Positions 1 to 9,271 are shown, counted from the first letter of the stretch. The stretch: 64,000 nt of DNA from Parerythrobacter aestuarii (GCF_030140925.1 NZ_JARBWD010000001.1:1178001-1242000); one strand, 5' to 3'. Notes: generated by a model from the letters alone, not told the origin. Program-made: numbers and translations.

Positions 1-695
1 CGCTGCCAGAACGCCTTCAACGCCGCGGCATCGACCTTGTCGATATCCTCACGCCCGGCGACGGGAAATCGCTCTGCAAACAGCGAGCCGGGGAAGAAGA
101 AATCAACCTGGTCGGCGCTTTCAAGCCGCGTGAAATTGGTCCGTTCGCGCCGCTCTGCCAGCAATACCCCGCGCTCGCGTTCGACCGCTTCGGGAGCGAA
201 GGTCAGCTCGCTCGCAGTCTCGCGCATCAGCATCAAGGCAGTATCGAGCAACTCCGGTCGGGTGTTGGGTAGGTCAAGCTTGTACTGCGTGTAGGTGAAA
301 TTGGTGACGGCATTGGTGTCGGCGCCAAAGGCCAGCCCCAGCCGCTCCAGCAATTTGACCATTTCGCCTTCAGGTACGTTGGTGGAGCCGTTGAAGGCCA
401 TATGCTCGACGAAATGTGCGAGCCCGCGCTCGTCGTCATATTCGTCGAGCCTCCCGGCAGCGACTTCCATCCGCACCAGTGCCGTGCCTTCAGGTGTTGC
501 ATTGGCGCGGATGACATAGCGCATGCCGTTGGCAAGCTGGCCGAAGAGATAGCCATCCTCGGGTTGCAAGTCGCTGGCTTCGAAGCCCCACGATGTTTCT
601 GCCACGACCTCTGCAGGCGTGCCTTCCGGGCCTTCCGCCACCAGCGGGGTTGCGAACAGCAGCGCCAGCGGGGCTGCCAGAATGAATCCTCTCAT
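1..695 (-). CDS. M16 family zinc peptidase, N-terminal part (cut by window start)
   Basis: This is the first 231 residues of a predicted periplasmic metalloprotease of the insulinase/PqqL type; the rest lies left of the window. The first 20 residues (MRGFILAAPLALLFATPLVA) look like a signal peptide. The inverted zinc motif HFVEH is at residues 94-98, and a distal glutamate (E174) lies 76 residues after H98, the usual M16 spacing. The start chosen is the ATG at 695, just ahead of the signal peptide. An in-frame TTG 17 codons upstream is possible but has no better ribosome site. It follows purC on the same strand with a 53-bp gap. The family is clear; the substrate cannot be told. Confidence 0.9.
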   Translation of the reverse strand, partial: MRGFILAAPLALLFATPLVAEGPEGTPAEVVAETSWGFEASDLQPEDGYLFGQLANGMRYVIRANATPEGTALVRMEVAAGRLDEYDDERGLAHFVEHMAFNGSTNVPEGEMVKLLERLGLAFGADTNAVTNFTYTQYKLDLPNTRPELLDTALMLMRETASELTFAPEAVERERGVLLAERRERTNFTRLESADQVDFFFPGSLFAERFPVAGREDIDKVDAAALKAFWQ

Positions 696-748
696 GCCGC
701 GCAGCTTGGCGAAGCGTGCAGGGAAGGGCAACCGCTTGTACGGCGGAA

Positions 749-1561
749 TTATGCCTTTGGCTTGCTCGGCGCGCCCCGCAGGCGGCTGCGATGGGCGCTC
801 ATGTCGAACACTTCGCCCGGGCCGCCGTCGCCATTCTCTTCTTCCAGCAGTCCGAGCCGGCGTGCGACTTCCTGATAGGCCTCGCTCTCGCCGCCGAGAT
901 CGCGGCGGAAGCGATCCTTGTCGAGCTTCTCACCCGATTTCATGTCCCACAGGCGGCAACCGTCAGGGCTGATCTCGTCGGCCAGGATCACGCGGCTATA
1001 ATCGCCGTCCCAAATGCGTCCGAACTCGAGCTTGAAGTCGACCAGCCGGATGTCGATGGCGGCGAACATGCCGGCCATGAAGTCGTTGATGCGGATCGCC
1101 ATGCTGGCGATGTCCTGCATCTCTTCGGGCGATGCCCAGTTGAAACAGGCGATATGCTCTTCGGCGATCAGCGGATCGCCCAGCGCATCGTCCTTGTAGT
1201 AATATTCGATCAGCGTGTGCGGCAGCGGATCGCCTTCGGTCAGGCCCAGTCGCTTGCAGATCGAACCGGCGGCGACATTGCGCACGACCACTTCGATGGG
1301 CACGATCTCGACCTGCCGCACCAGCTGTTCGCGCATGTTGAGGCGGCGGATGAAATGCGTTGGTATGCCGATATGGCTGAGGCGCGTGAAGACATGCTCG
1401 CTGATGCGATTGTTGATCACGCCCTTGCCGCTGATGGTGCCTTTCTTCTCGGCATTGAACGCGGTTGCATCATCCTTGAAGTACTGGATGATGGTGCCCG
1501 GCTCAGGCCCCTCATACAGGATCTTGGCCTTGCCTTCGTAGATCTGGCGGCGACGCGACAT
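749..1561 (-). CDS. purC: SAICAR synthetase (phosphoribosylaminoimidazole-succinocarboxamide synthase)
   Basis: PurC joins aspartate to CAIR with ATP in de novo purine synthesis in the cytoplasm. The 270-residue protein starts [18 protein letters not shown], the typical PurC opening, and continues with the conserved stretches [20 protein letters not shown] and LVDFKLEFG. The reading frame runs open a further 72 codons upstream, but the ATG at 1561 gives the family start and length. The acetyltransferase gene at 1704 is divergent, leaving about 140 bp for both promoters. Confidence 0.97.
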   Translation of the reverse strand: MSRRRQIYEGKAKILYEGPEPGTIIQYFKDDATAFNAEKKGTISGKGVINNRISEHVFTRLSHIGIPTHFIRRLNMREQLVRQVEIVPIEVVVRNVAAGSICKRLGLTEGDPLPHTLIEYYYKDDALGDPLIAEEHIACFNWASPEEMQDIASMAIRINDFMAGMFAAIDIRLVDFKLEFGRIWDGDYSRVILADEISPDGCRLWDMKSGEKLDKDRFRRDLGGESEAYQEVARRLGLLEEENGDGGPGEVFDMSAHRSRLRGAPSKPKA

Positions 1562-1703
1562 GGACTTTTCCTTCGCAAGAAACACGTGACCCCGGCCTGC
1601 AAAGCTGCTGGGCTTCGCTGCGCCGGGGCAGGATTTCGCCAATACAGCGGAATGGCGGGGATAGCAATTGTCACAGGGCCAACGCCTCGCTAGCCGTGGC
1701 AGC

Positions 1704-2291
1704 ATGACAGTGGAGATCCGCAGGCTGGCCGGCGCAGAGCTGGAAGGCGCGCTGGCAGCGCTGGCCGAACTGCGCATCGCGGTGTTCGCCGAATGGCCCT
1801 ATCTCTACGAGGGCGACCTTGAATACGAGCGCGATTATGTGCGCGAATTCGCGGCCGAGCCAGGTTCAGTGCTGGTCGCTGCAATGCGCGGGGGCCGGAT
1901 GGTGGGGGCCGCCACCGCCTCGCCGATGCTGGGGCAAAAGAGAGAATTTCGCGCACCATTCGAGGCACTTGGATATGATACTTCGCGCCTGTTCTATTTC
2001 GGGGAGAGCGTGCTGCTGTCCAGCTATCGCGGGCAGGGGATCGGCCATGGCTTCTTCACCGAGCGCGAAGCTGCGGCGCGTGAGGCTGGGGCGGCCCATG
2101 CCACCTTCTGCGCTGTCGTGCGACCGGAGGATCACCCGGCACGCCCTGAAGCGTACCGCCCGCTCGACGCTTTTTGGCGCGGGCGCGGATACCTCCCGGT
2201 CGAGGGCCTGACGACCAGCTTCGCGTGGAAGGATCGCGGCGACACGGAAGAGAGCAACCACCCGATGCAATTCTGGATGCGGGCGCTCTGA
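1704..2291 (+). CDS. GNAT family N-acetyltransferase
   Basis: The 195-residue protein has the acetyl-CoA pyrophosphate-binding signature RGQGIG (about residue 116) after the beta-strand [10 protein letters not shown], and so belongs to the GNAT fold. Its acceptor cannot be told. The ATG at 1704 opens the conserved [13 protein letters not shown] segment; the frame is open to 1668, but that extension looks non-coding. The stop codon at 2289-2291 is only two bases before the next gene, so the two are very likely co-transcribed. Confidence 0.85.
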   Translation: MTVEIRRLAGAELEGALAALAELRIAVFAEWPYLYEGDLEYERDYVREFAAEPGSVLVAAMRGGRMVGAATASPMLGQKREFRAPFEALGYDTSRLFYFGESVLLSSYRGQGIGHGFFTEREAAAREAGAAHATFCAVVRPEDHPARPEAYRPLDAFWRGRGYLPVEGLTTSFAWKDRGDTEESNHPMQFWMRAL

Positions 2292-2293
2292 GC

Positions 2294-3205
2294 ATGGCAG
2301 CTTTCACTTATCACCACTCGGGACTGTTGGTGCGCTCGGAGCTGGAGCTGCCTGAATGGCATGCTTTTGCAGTGGAACCCGACGACAGGGAACCCGACGC
2401 GCACATCCGCTTTGCCAGCGACCTCGGCGAGGCCGCGCCACCTGACCACCGCCCCGTGATGGAGGGTGATGCACTGCGTTTCTCCGTCCCCGACGTCGGG
2501 ACATGGCGGATCGAGGGGGGGCGAGAGATCGCGATCGAACCCTTTGATGAGCCCAGTTCCATCGAAGTGCGGCTGTTCACGCTCGGCAGCGCCTGGGGCA
2601 CGCTCGGCTACCAGCGTGGCTGGGCCATGTTGCACGGCAGCGCAGTGATGGGGCAACAGGGAGCGGTGCTGTTCTGCGGCCCGCAGGAGGCGGGCAAATC
2701 GACCATGGCGGCAGCGCTGACGGTGCGTGGGCTGCCGCTGGTGGGGGATGACCTCAGCCGCGTAGTGCCGGGCCGGACCGACCGGGCAACCCTTCTCCAC
2801 CCCTCCAGTACGCGGCACAAGCTGTGGCAGGAAGCCATCGACACCCTCGACCTAAGCGGACGCGAGCTGGTGCAGGACTATTTCCGGGCCGAGAAATACC
2901 ATCTCGAAACCAGCGAGACTGTCGCGGTCGACCGCCCGGTGCCGCTGGCGGCGATCTATGCGCTGGAATTCGGTGATGAGCTGTCAATCGAGCGGCTCAA
3001 AGGCGGCGGTGCCGCTACCTCGGTGCTCAAGGAAACCATCTATCGCCCGCGCTTCCTCGAAGCGATGGGGCGGCTGGCCGAACAGGCCGTCTACGCCGCC
3101 CAGATCGCCGGCTCCGTGCCCGTCTACCGCCTGACGCGCCCGCGCGACCTGGCGCTGCTCGACGACGTGTGCGAGCGGGTGCTGGCGGAGATGAGGGTGG
3201 AGTAG
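2294..3205 (+). CDS. HPr-kinase-like P-loop protein
   Basis: This 303-residue protein has a Walker A loop GPQEAGKST at residues 129-137 and a downstream GDDLSRV at 151-157. The same pair, P-loop plus GDD, marks the C-terminal domain of HPr kinase/phosphorylase. The N-terminal 110 residues match no family I recognise. HprK-like proteins of this size in proteobacteria are often of unknown function or sit beside PqqD/RiPP genes. None is present here, and no HPr gene is visible in the window. It begins two bases after the GNAT gene and is probably its operon partner. Substrate and role are unknown. Confidence 0.75.
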   Translation: MAAFTYHHSGLLVRSELELPEWHAFAVEPDDREPDAHIRFASDLGEAAPPDHRPVMEGDALRFSVPDVGTWRIEGGREIAIEPFDEPSSIEVRLFTLGSAWGTLGYQRGWAMLHGSAVMGQQGAVLFCGPQEAGKSTMAAALTVRGLPLVGDDLSRVVPGRTDRATLLHPSSTRHKLWQEAIDTLDLSGRELVQDYFRAEKYHLETSETVAVDRPVPLAAIYALEFGDELSIERLKGGGAATSVLKETIYRPRFLEAMGRLAEQAVYAAQIAGSVPVYRLTRPRDLALLDDVCERVLAEMRVE

Positions 3206-3210
3206 GAGAG

Positions 3211-3286
3211 TGGTGCCTCGGGGCGGGATCGAACCACCGACACTACGATTTTCAATCGTATGCTCTACCAACTGAGCTACCGAGGC
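3211..3286 (-). tRNA. tRNA-Phe (anticodon GAA)
   Basis: Read on the minus strand, the 76-nt gene folds as a cloverleaf. The acceptor strand GCCTCGG pairs with CCGAGGC. The D-loop has AGCTCAGTTGGTAGAGC. The anticodon stem TACGA/TCGTA encloses the loop TTGAAAA (anticodon GAA). The T arm is GGTGGTTCGATCCCGCC. The discriminator is A and the 3' CCA is encoded. Confidence 0.97.
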
Positions 3287-3373
3287 ATTCTCTCTGCGGC
3301 CTGGCCCAAGCGGGTCGGCGAGCGAATGAGTGCGCGCCTATGGCGAAGCCCCGCGCGCTTGGCAAGGGGGGAA

Positions 3374-3544
3374 TCACTCCTCGCGGACAATCTCTTCCGG
3401 GGACGCCGGACGGCCCGGGACGGAATAGCCATCGTTGAACCATTGCGCGAGATCGCGATCCTTGCAGCGGCTGGAGCAGAACGGGCTGAACTCCTCGCTG
3501 CGGGGCTTCTTGCAGATCGGGCAGGGGCGGGGCTTGGCGCTCAT
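3374..3544 (-). CDS. yacG: DNA gyrase inhibitor / zinc-binding protein YacG
   Basis: A 56-residue zinc-ribbon protein with four cysteines in the YacG arrangement: CPIC at residues 8-11 and C23, C27 in FCSSRC, followed by the conserved KDRDLAQWFNDGY. The family binds zinc; E. coli YacG binds GyrB and inhibits gyrase. The ATG at 3544 overlaps the stop of the upstream RNase E/G-like gene (ATGA), so translation is coupled. This adjacency is common in alphaproteobacteria. Confidence 0.93.
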   Translation of the reverse strand: MSAKPRPCPICKKPRSEEFSPFCSSRCKDRDLAQWFNDGYSVPGRPASPEEIVREE

Positions 3545-4500
3545 AGCGGCACCGCCTGAACGTTTCCCGCGCCGAGTGCAATGCCCGGATCGGCGCGGAG
3601 GCGGAGCGGTACGCCGCGCCGTCGCAGAAACTCCTCTTCCCATTCGGGGCGAATCTTGGCCAAGACAGCGGGGTGCGCAGTGATTTCGATTGCGCCAGGG
3701 CCTGCGGTCTCTTCGGCCCGCAGCAGGAGGTAGCGGGCTGACGCGCCCGCCCGATCGAACTGGATGCGGTGCAAGAGCGACGGTCGCTCGAGCCGAGATA
3801 CCAGTTGGACAAAGCCGAACCCGTTCATCGCCGTACGCTCGTGATCCCAGTCGGCAAGCGCATCAGCCAGGGCATTATCGACCTGTCGCCGGTCGGCCTT
3901 CGAAGGCAAGGTCGGAAAGTCGATCCCGATCGAACCCGACAGGTCGAGCAGGGCAATGGCGCTGGCGACAGATTCGACGGCTGCCAGCGCCAGCTCGCGC
4001 GGCGGCAACTCGCCGTCCACATCGATCAAGGTCATGGCTGGCGTTGGCGTAATCGTCAGCGAGCCTCCGGCAAACGGCCAGTCGCTGTCCCAAGCTCCCG
4101 ACCAGATCTCGGCCCAGGTGTCGCGATAGAAGCCGTTCACCACCTTCGCGCCCAGTCGCTCAGCCAATGTCGGCGCAGGCCGCACCGCTTCATCGGTCAC
4201 GCGTGCGTGAGCAAGCTTGTTGCGTCCGGCCTCGGCGATGGCCGCGCGGGTAATTCGAAAGCGCAGCGTTGCGCCTTCGCTGGCATCCCGGGGCAGGTAG
4301 TCTACGAGCGCTTCCTCGCCGCTGGGGAAACGAGCGCGGCCGCGCGACGAATTCCTCGGGTGGTGGACCAGGACTCCTTCGATGACCTGTCCTGGAGACA
4401 GCTCGCCGGGCCAGTCGATCTTGGCCGCGAAATAGCTTCCTTCACCGCACAATACGGCGCGGTGCTCCCCGATCCCTTCGACGACGTGCCACTCAGCCAA
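3541..4500 (-). CDS. short ribonuclease E/G-like protein
   Basis: At 319 residues this is a shortened relative of the RNase E/G catalytic region. Residues 1 to about 80 resemble a degenerate S1 domain. The catalytic core is recognisable from LIDVDGE through LLDLSGSIGIDF, which aligns to the E. coli segments SIDINSA and RDLGGLIVIDF. The first metal aspartate and the one in IDF are kept, but the asparagine of DxN is aspartate here (DVD). The CPxCxG zinc link of RNase E/G is missing. It sits between maf (8-bp overlap) and yacG (ATGA overlap). Activity is plausible but unproven because of the DxD change. Confidence 0.82.
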   Translation of the reverse strand: MAEWHVVEGIGEHRAVLCGEGSYFAAKIDWPGELSPGQVIEGVLVHHPRNSSRGRARFPSGEEALVDYLPRDASEGATLRFRITRAAIAEAGRNKLAHARVTDEAVRPAPTLAERLGAKVVNGFYRDTWAEIWSGAWDSDWPFAGGSLTITPTPAMTLIDVDGELPPRELALAAVESVASAIALLDLSGSIGIDFPTLPSKADRRQVDNALADALADWDHERTAMNGFGFVQLVSRLERPSLLHRIQFDRAGASARYLLLRAEETAGPGAIEITAHPAVLAKIRPEWEEEFLRRRGVPLRLRADPGIALGAGNVQAVPL

Positions 4501-5068
4501 GGGCGAACCCCGCCGCCTTTAGCAACGCGCGCGTCTCGAACAATGGCAGGCCGACTACGCCTGAGTGGCTGCCGTCGATGCGGCTGATCAGTCCTTCGGC
4601 GCTGCCCTGTATGGCATAGCCGCCGGCCTTGCCATGCCATTCGCCGCCCTCGATGTAGGCGTCGATTTCACTGGTCGAGAGCCGCTTGAACACCACGATT
4701 GTCTCGCTCAGCCGCTCGCGCAGCGTGCCGTCGGGCGCGCGCAGGGCGATGGCGGAGAGCACGCGGTGGCGGCGTCCCGACAACAGCTCCAGGCATTGCC
4801 GCGCGGTCGCTTCGTCTTCGGCTTTGGGCAGGATCCGCCGCCCGCAGGCGACCATGGTGTCACCGGCCAAGACGAAACCCTCGCTCGATGCTGCTGCCTC
4901 GGCCTTCTCCCGCGCCATGCGCACGGCATAAGCGCGTGGGAGTTCGCCTTTCAGCGGGGTCTCGTCAATATCGGCAGGGGCGATTGCAGCCGGTTTAAGC
5001 CCCAACCGCGCGAGCAGTTCGCGCCTACGGGGACTGGCTGATGCGAGGATGAGAGTGGGCTTGCCCAC
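4493..5068 (-). CDS. maf: Maf family nucleotide pyrophosphatase
   Basis: The 191-residue protein begins with the Maf signature LILASASPRRRELL and carries the later motifs LAGDTMV, ILPKAED and GYAIQGSAEGLI. Maf proteins hydrolyse non-canonical or specific nucleoside triphosphates to monophosphates and act in nucleotide house-cleaning. It lies six bases after infA and overlaps the RNase E/G-like gene by 8 bp, so infA–maf–RNase–yacG forms one leftward unit. Confidence 0.94.
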   Translation of the reverse strand: MGKPTLILASASPRRRELLARLGLKPAAIAPADIDETPLKGELPRAYAVRMAREKAEAAASSEGFVLAGDTMVACGRRILPKAEDEATARQCLELLSGRRHRVLSAIALRAPDGTLRERLSETIVVFKRLSTSEIDAYIEGGEWHGKAGGYAIQGSAEGLISRIDGSHSGVVGLPLFETRALLKAAGFALG

Positions 5069-5074
5069 AGCAGC

Positions 5075-5332
5075 TTATTGTGGGCCCGGACCCTGGCCCG
5101 GCCCGCCACGGCCCGGCATGAAGCGGTAGGTGATGCGCGCCTTGGTCAGGTCATACGGCGTCAGCTCGCACAGGACCTCGTCGCCTACCAGCACGCGAAT
5201 GCGGTTCTTGCGCATCTTGCCGGCGGTGTGGCCCAGCACTTCATGGCCATTCTCGAGCTCGACCCGGAACATCGCGTTGGGCAGCAGTTCGACTACCTTG
5301 CCGCGCATTTCGAGGAGTTCTTCTTTCGCCAT
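5075..5332 (-). CDS. infA: translation initiation factor IF-1
   Basis: An 85-residue S1/OB-fold protein with [19 protein letters not shown] and [13 protein letters not shown], both diagnostic of IF-1, which binds the 30S A site during initiation. It is longer than the usual 72 residues because of a glycine/proline-rich C-terminal tail ([14 protein letters not shown]), which is seen in some sphingomonad IF-1 proteins. It heads the leftward unit. Its promoter must lie in the 212-bp gap before the divergent receptor gene at 5545. Confidence 0.97.
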   Translation of the reverse strand: MAKEELLEMRGKVVELLPNAMFRVELENGHEVLGHTAGKMRKNRIRVLVGDEVLCELTPYDLTKARITYRFMPGRGGPGQGPGPQ

Positions 5333-5544
5333 AAAGTTCCGTAATCCGTTGTGTTCGTGTTCAGGTGGCGCGCGCTTTACTCGCCCTTCGTCAAAAAGGG
5401 AACCCCAAGGCGCACAGGGTGGTTATTCGCCACAGGCATGGTGCGTGCCATGCGACCGTCCACTATCGAGCCCTTCTTGCAAATGTCCTGCTGCACCGTC
5501 AGGAAGCCGGGCGCGCAGGAAATATAATAAAAGGTTGAAAAACT

Positions 5545-8466
5545 TTGCGTCAGTTCGCTGTCCTCCCCCTGATAGCTATAGTATTCGCATCACCGGCATT
5601 GGCTCAGGAAAGCGGAACGCCTCCTGACGGTGGCGATCAACGTGCGCAATCCACCTCCGATGTCGATACAGATGGTGAAATCGTCGTACGCGCAGGGCGA
5701 TTGCCGGGACAGCTAGATGTGCCGCAGGAGCCGCTGGTCGAGCTCGATGCCGAGGATATTGCCGCCTATGGCGTGAGCTCGATCGAAGACCTTGTGGCGC
5801 AGCTCGAACCGGCCACGGGCTCATCGACCGGGCGCGGGGGCGGGGGACGCCCGGTGTTCCTGATCAACGGTATTCGCGTCTCCAGCTTCCGCGAGTTCTT
5901 TGCCTATCCGCCCGAAGCCTTGCGCAAGGTCGAAGTGCTGCCGGAAGAGGTCGCGCAGAAATTCGGCTATCCAGCCGACCGGCGGGTGGTCAATTTCATC
6001 CTCAAGGAAAACTTCTCCAGCCGCACGGTTGAACTGGAATACGAACAGCCCTGGGATGGCGGATATTCGCGAACAGAGCAGGAATTCACCCTGCTCAAGC
6101 TGACCGACAAGGGGCGGATCAACCTGAACCTCGAAGCGCAAGACACCTCGCTGCTGACCGAATCCGAGCGCGACATCATCCAGACGCCGGGGAGTTTGCC
6201 GACCGTGCCGGGCGATCCCGATCCCGCCACCGGTCGCAGCCTGATCAGCGACAGCGCCGGGATCGAAGGTACGCTGAGCTACACGCAATCCTACCAGGAA
6301 AGCGGTGCTACCTTGAGCCTGACGGGGAACCTCGAACGAAACGACAGGCGCTCGCTTTCGGGGTTCAATACCGTCACATTGGTCGATGGGGCGGGCAACA
6401 GTGAGCTGCGCGCTTTCGGCGAGCCGCTCGAAGTTCGCAGCCGCACCGACAATGCAAACGCCTCGCTTGGCTACTCCCGCCCGATCGGCGACTTCCAGCT
6501 GACGGTGACAGCCAATGCCGGGATAGTCGATACGACGACGGAGATCGACCAGCGCGCCGACACACTCATCGTCGAGCAGCAGGCATTGGCCGGGGCGCTG
6601 GCCCTCGATGGGCCGCTCGGCAACCTCCGCAGCACCGCCTTTGATACCGCGCGCACGCAGTCGACCTCCGCCAGCACGAAGGCGACCCTGCGTGGTTCGC
6701 CGTTCAGGGTGCCTGGCGGGGAAGTCAACGTGACGTTCGATGCAGGCTACAACTGGAGCCGGATCGACAGTGAAGACACCCGCGGTTCCGCAGCCACCCA
6801 GCTGACCCGCGGAGTCATCGATGGTGGCATCAGTGTCAACATCCCGCTCACCACCGAACGAGAGAATTTCCTCGGTGCACTGGGAACCATCGGGCTCAAC
6901 CTCCAGACCGGGTTCGATAATTTCTCCGACTTCGGAACGTTGAATGATTGGTCGGCAACGGTCTTCTGGCTTCCGTTCGATAACGACATCTTCCTGAGCG
7001 CAACCTATTTCGACCGGGAAGTTGCCCCGTCGCTGGCGTTCCTGGGTAATCCGCGGATCGAGACCTTCAATGTCCCGACCTTCGACTTTCGCAACAATAC
7101 GACGGAGCTGATAACAGTCATTTCCGGCGGAAATCCGAACCTGTTGGCGGAAAAACAGAAGGACTGGAAATTCTCCGGCAATGTCAAACTGCCGATCAAG
7201 GCGGACATGCGGCTCAATGTCACCTATGCCCGCAATCGCTCGGACAATGTCTCGCGTTCATTCCCGGCGCTGACCGACGCGACTGAAGCAGCCTTTCCGG
7301 GCCGGGTGACACGCACCCTGGCGGGCACGCTGGTGGCTGTAGACCGCCGCCCGGTCACCTATGCCGAAGCGCGGTTCGAAAGTCTCAATATCGGGCTGAC
7401 CTTGCGCGGGCAGATTGGCGGCGGGGGCGGTTCGCGCGGTGCCGGACAGGGCGGTCGCCGTGGTGGGCCACCGGCGGCAGGCGGTGGCGACGCGCCCGCA
7501 AGTCCGCCTGCGACCACGGGTGGCGCGAGGCAAGCGGTGGGCGGCCCTGGCGGCGGCGCACAGTTCCAGCAGATGCGCGAGAAATTCTGCGCCAATCCCG
7601 AAGGCGAGATGCCCGATCTCACCGGCATCCCTGAACGCATGCTGGCGCGACTGCGGGGCGAAGATGGCAAGATCGATCCGGCCAAGGTCAAGCAGGCGCG
7701 CGAGCGAATGTGCGGCGAAGACGGCGCGGAGCAGGGCGAGCGCTTTGCAGCGATCCGCAAGGCCCTTTGCGCCGATCCACCGAAGGTCGACGATTTGCCC
7801 GAACAGATGCGGGCGCGCCTGCGCAATGAAGACGGCACGATCAATGCCGAGCGACTGTCGCAGATGAAGCAACGGATCTGCTCTGCCGAAGGTGTGCAGC
7901 AAGGCGAAGGTCAGGCAGGGCAACAAGGAAAGCCGGCACAAGCAGCACCTGCGGTCAACTTCAATCCGTTCGACCGGCGTGGAGCGCGCGGCACGCGTTA
8001 TTTCCTCAATGTGACCCACACGATTGAGTTGAGCAATACGATCCTCGTTGCACCCGGAGGGCCGCTGCTCGACGAACTGGCCGGAGACTCGGTCTCCGCC
8101 TTCGGTCTGGCGCGGCACAAGACACGGTTTTCGAGCGGGATATTCTTCGACGGCTACGGGTTCCGCGCCAATGGCAACTACACCGGGTCCAGCACGGTGC
8201 GTGGCTCCGGGCTGCCGGGCAGCACCGACCTGTTCATCGGCGACCTGCTGGAAATCAACCTCTTCGCCTTCGCCAACCTCGGCGAAGTCTTCAAGCAAGA
8301 GGAAGGCCTACTGAAGAACTTCCGTGTCAGCCTGCGGGCGGACAATGTCTTCAATGCCCGCCGCACTGTGCGCGACAGCAATGGCAACACGCCGCTGAGT
8401 TATCAGCCGGATTTGCTCAATGCGACCGGCCGCTATGTCGGGATCGACCTGCGGAAGCTGTTCTGA
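5545..8466 (+). CDS. TonB-dependent outer-membrane receptor with internal Cys-repeat insert
   Basis: A 973-residue outer-membrane receptor. Residues 1-20 (ending ASPALA) form a signal peptide and DGEIVVRAGR is TonB-box/plug-lead-like. A plug follows (PVFLINGIR, GYPADRRVVNFIL), then a long beta-barrel ending at a C-terminal phenylalanine (DLRKLF). The start is a TTG at 5545: a stop codon (5536-5538) closes the frame just upstream, and an AAAAGG site sits about 10 nt before it. Residues 625-671 are a Gly/Pro-rich linker, and residues 673-786 are two cysteine-bearing tandem repeats, described separately. The substrate is unknown. The gene stands alone, ending 4 bp from the convergent hydrolase. 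Confidence 0.88.
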   Translation: MRQFAVLPLIAIVFASPALAQESGTPPDGGDQRAQSTSDVDTDGEIVVRAGRLPGQLDVPQEPLVELDAEDIAAYGVSSIEDLVAQLEPATGSSTGRGGGGRPVFLINGIRVSSFREFFAYPPEALRKVEVLPEEVAQKFGYPADRRVVNFILKENFSSRTVELEYEQPWDGGYSRTEQEFTLLKLTDKGRINLNLEAQDTSLLTESERDIIQTPGSLPTVPGDPDPATGRSLISDSAGIEGTLSYTQSYQESGATLSLTGNLERNDRRSLSGFNTVTLVDGAGNSELRAFGEPLEVRSRTDNANASLGYSRPIGDFQLTVTANAGIVDTTTEIDQRADTLIVEQQALAGALALDGPLGNLRSTAFDTARTQSTSASTKATLRGSPFRVPGGEVNVTFDAGYNWSRIDSEDTRGSAATQLTRGVIDGGISVNIPLTTERENFLGALGTIGLNLQTGFDNFSDFGTLNDWSATVFWLPFDNDIFLSATYFDREVAPSLAFLGNPRIETFNVPTFDFRNNTTELITVISGGNPNLLAEKQKDWKFSGNVKLPIKADMRLNVTYARNRSDNVSRSFPALTDATEAAFPGRVTRTLAGTLVAVDRRPVTYAEARFESLNIGLTLRGQIGGGGGSRGAGQGGRRGGPPAAGGGDAPASPPATTGGARQAVGGPGGGAQFQQMREKFCANPEGEMPDLTGIPERMLARLRGEDGKIDPAKVKQARERMCGEDGAEQGERFAAIRKALCADPPKVDDLPEQMRARLRNEDGTINAERLSQMKQRICSAEGVQQGEGQAGQQGKPAQAAPAVNFNPFDRRGARGTRYFLNVTHTIELSNTILVAPGGPLLDELAGDSVSAFGLARHKTRFSSGIFFDGYGFRANGNYTGSSTVRGSGLPGSTDLFIGDLLEINLFAFANLGEVFKQEEGLLKNFRVSLRADNVFNARRTVRDSNGNTPLSYQPDLLNATGRYVGIDLRKLF
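7561..7905 (+). repeat. two tandem ~60-residue Cys-containing repeats inside the receptor
   Basis: Residues 673-786 of the receptor repeat with a period of 60: C682 and C742 open the units, C723 and C779 close them. Shared elements are an opening helix ending in CA(N/D)P, a central PE(R/Q)MxARLRxEDGxI, and a closing R(M/I)C followed by an acidic, glycine-rich QGE turn. A 47-residue glycine/proline-rich linker comes before the repeats. Similarity is at protein level; the DNA copies have diverged. Confidence 0.8.
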
Positions 8467-8470
8467 TCGC

Positions 8471-9271
8471 TCAGTGCAGCTTGCCGGTCGGGAAGGCGAG
8501 GCTCGCCAACCCGCGCGCTTCGAACGGCTTCCACTGTCCTTCGTCCTGCGCCAGCCGGTCGGCAATGGCATAGGCAACCAGCGGGTTTACGCCGAGGCCG
8601 CAATGGCTGGCGTGGACGAGGATATTCTCCGTCTCGCCGCCTTCGTCAGCCTGCACTGACCCGCGCCAGTGAACCACGCCATCGGTCTTGGTCAGGATCG
8701 ACGTTGTCGGCACCGGCGGGGCCTTGCCCAGCTGCAAGAACTTGCCTCCTTGCATCGGCTCCGGCTCCTTGCCGTTGAGATACTCGAACAGCTTGCGCGC
8801 ATTGGTGTGGTTACGGTCGTCGCTGATGGGACTACCGAGGCTGATGACGAAACGCACATGGTCAGGCATCATCTTCGCCAGCTCGCGCGCAAACACGCCG
8901 CCCAGCGACCAGCCGACAATGGAGACCTTGCCACCGCTTTGCGCGTGTAGCCGCGCCACGCAATCCTGCATGGCTTCGATACGGATGTTGTCGACCCGGA
9001 CATTTCGGCCCAGGCCCCAGCCCGCGGTGCGATAGCCGAGATCATCGAGCAGCGAGCGCAGCGGACGGGTCGAGCTGTCAGAAGCCATGAAGCCCGGCAG
9101 CACCAGCACGCCGTGCCCGTCGCCCTTGGGCAGCTGTCCCAGCAAGGGGCGCAAGGCCATGAAGGCGGCCAGTTCGCTCAGCGCGCGGCCCGGCTCTGCC
9201 AGGGTCAGGAGCTTGTGCGGCGGTCGGGCCATCGAAGCCTCGCTGTCCAGCGTCAGTGGTGCTGTTGCCAT
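8471..9271 (-). CDS. alpha/beta hydrolase
   Basis: A 266-residue serine hydrolase with the nucleophile elbow GWSLGG (S122) and an early GVLVLPGFMASD segment that would form the oxyanion region. The length suits a lipase/acylesterase-type hydrolase. Its ATG at 9271 overlaps the stop of the upstream WS/DGAT gene (TAATG), so the two are coupled and probably act on the same neutral-lipid pool. The exact substrate is unknown. Confidence 0.85.
   Translation of the reverse strand: MATAPLTLDSEASMARPPHKLLTLAEPGRALSELAAFMALRPLLGQLPKGDGHGVLVLPGFMASDSSTRPLRSLLDDLGYRTAGWGLGRNVRVDNIRIEAMQDCVARLHAQSGGKVSIVGWSLGGVFARELAKMMPDHVRFVISLGSPISDDRNHTNARKLFEYLNGKEPEPMQGGKFLQLGKAPPVPTTSILTKTDGVVHWRGSVQADEGGETENILVHASHCGLGVNPLVAYAIADRLAQDEGQWKPFEARGLASLAFPTGKLH

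Noticed and set aside
5333-5544. Possible riboswitch or small RNA in the gap between infA and the receptor
   Set aside because: Nothing beyond short GC-rich stems; no class signature recognised.
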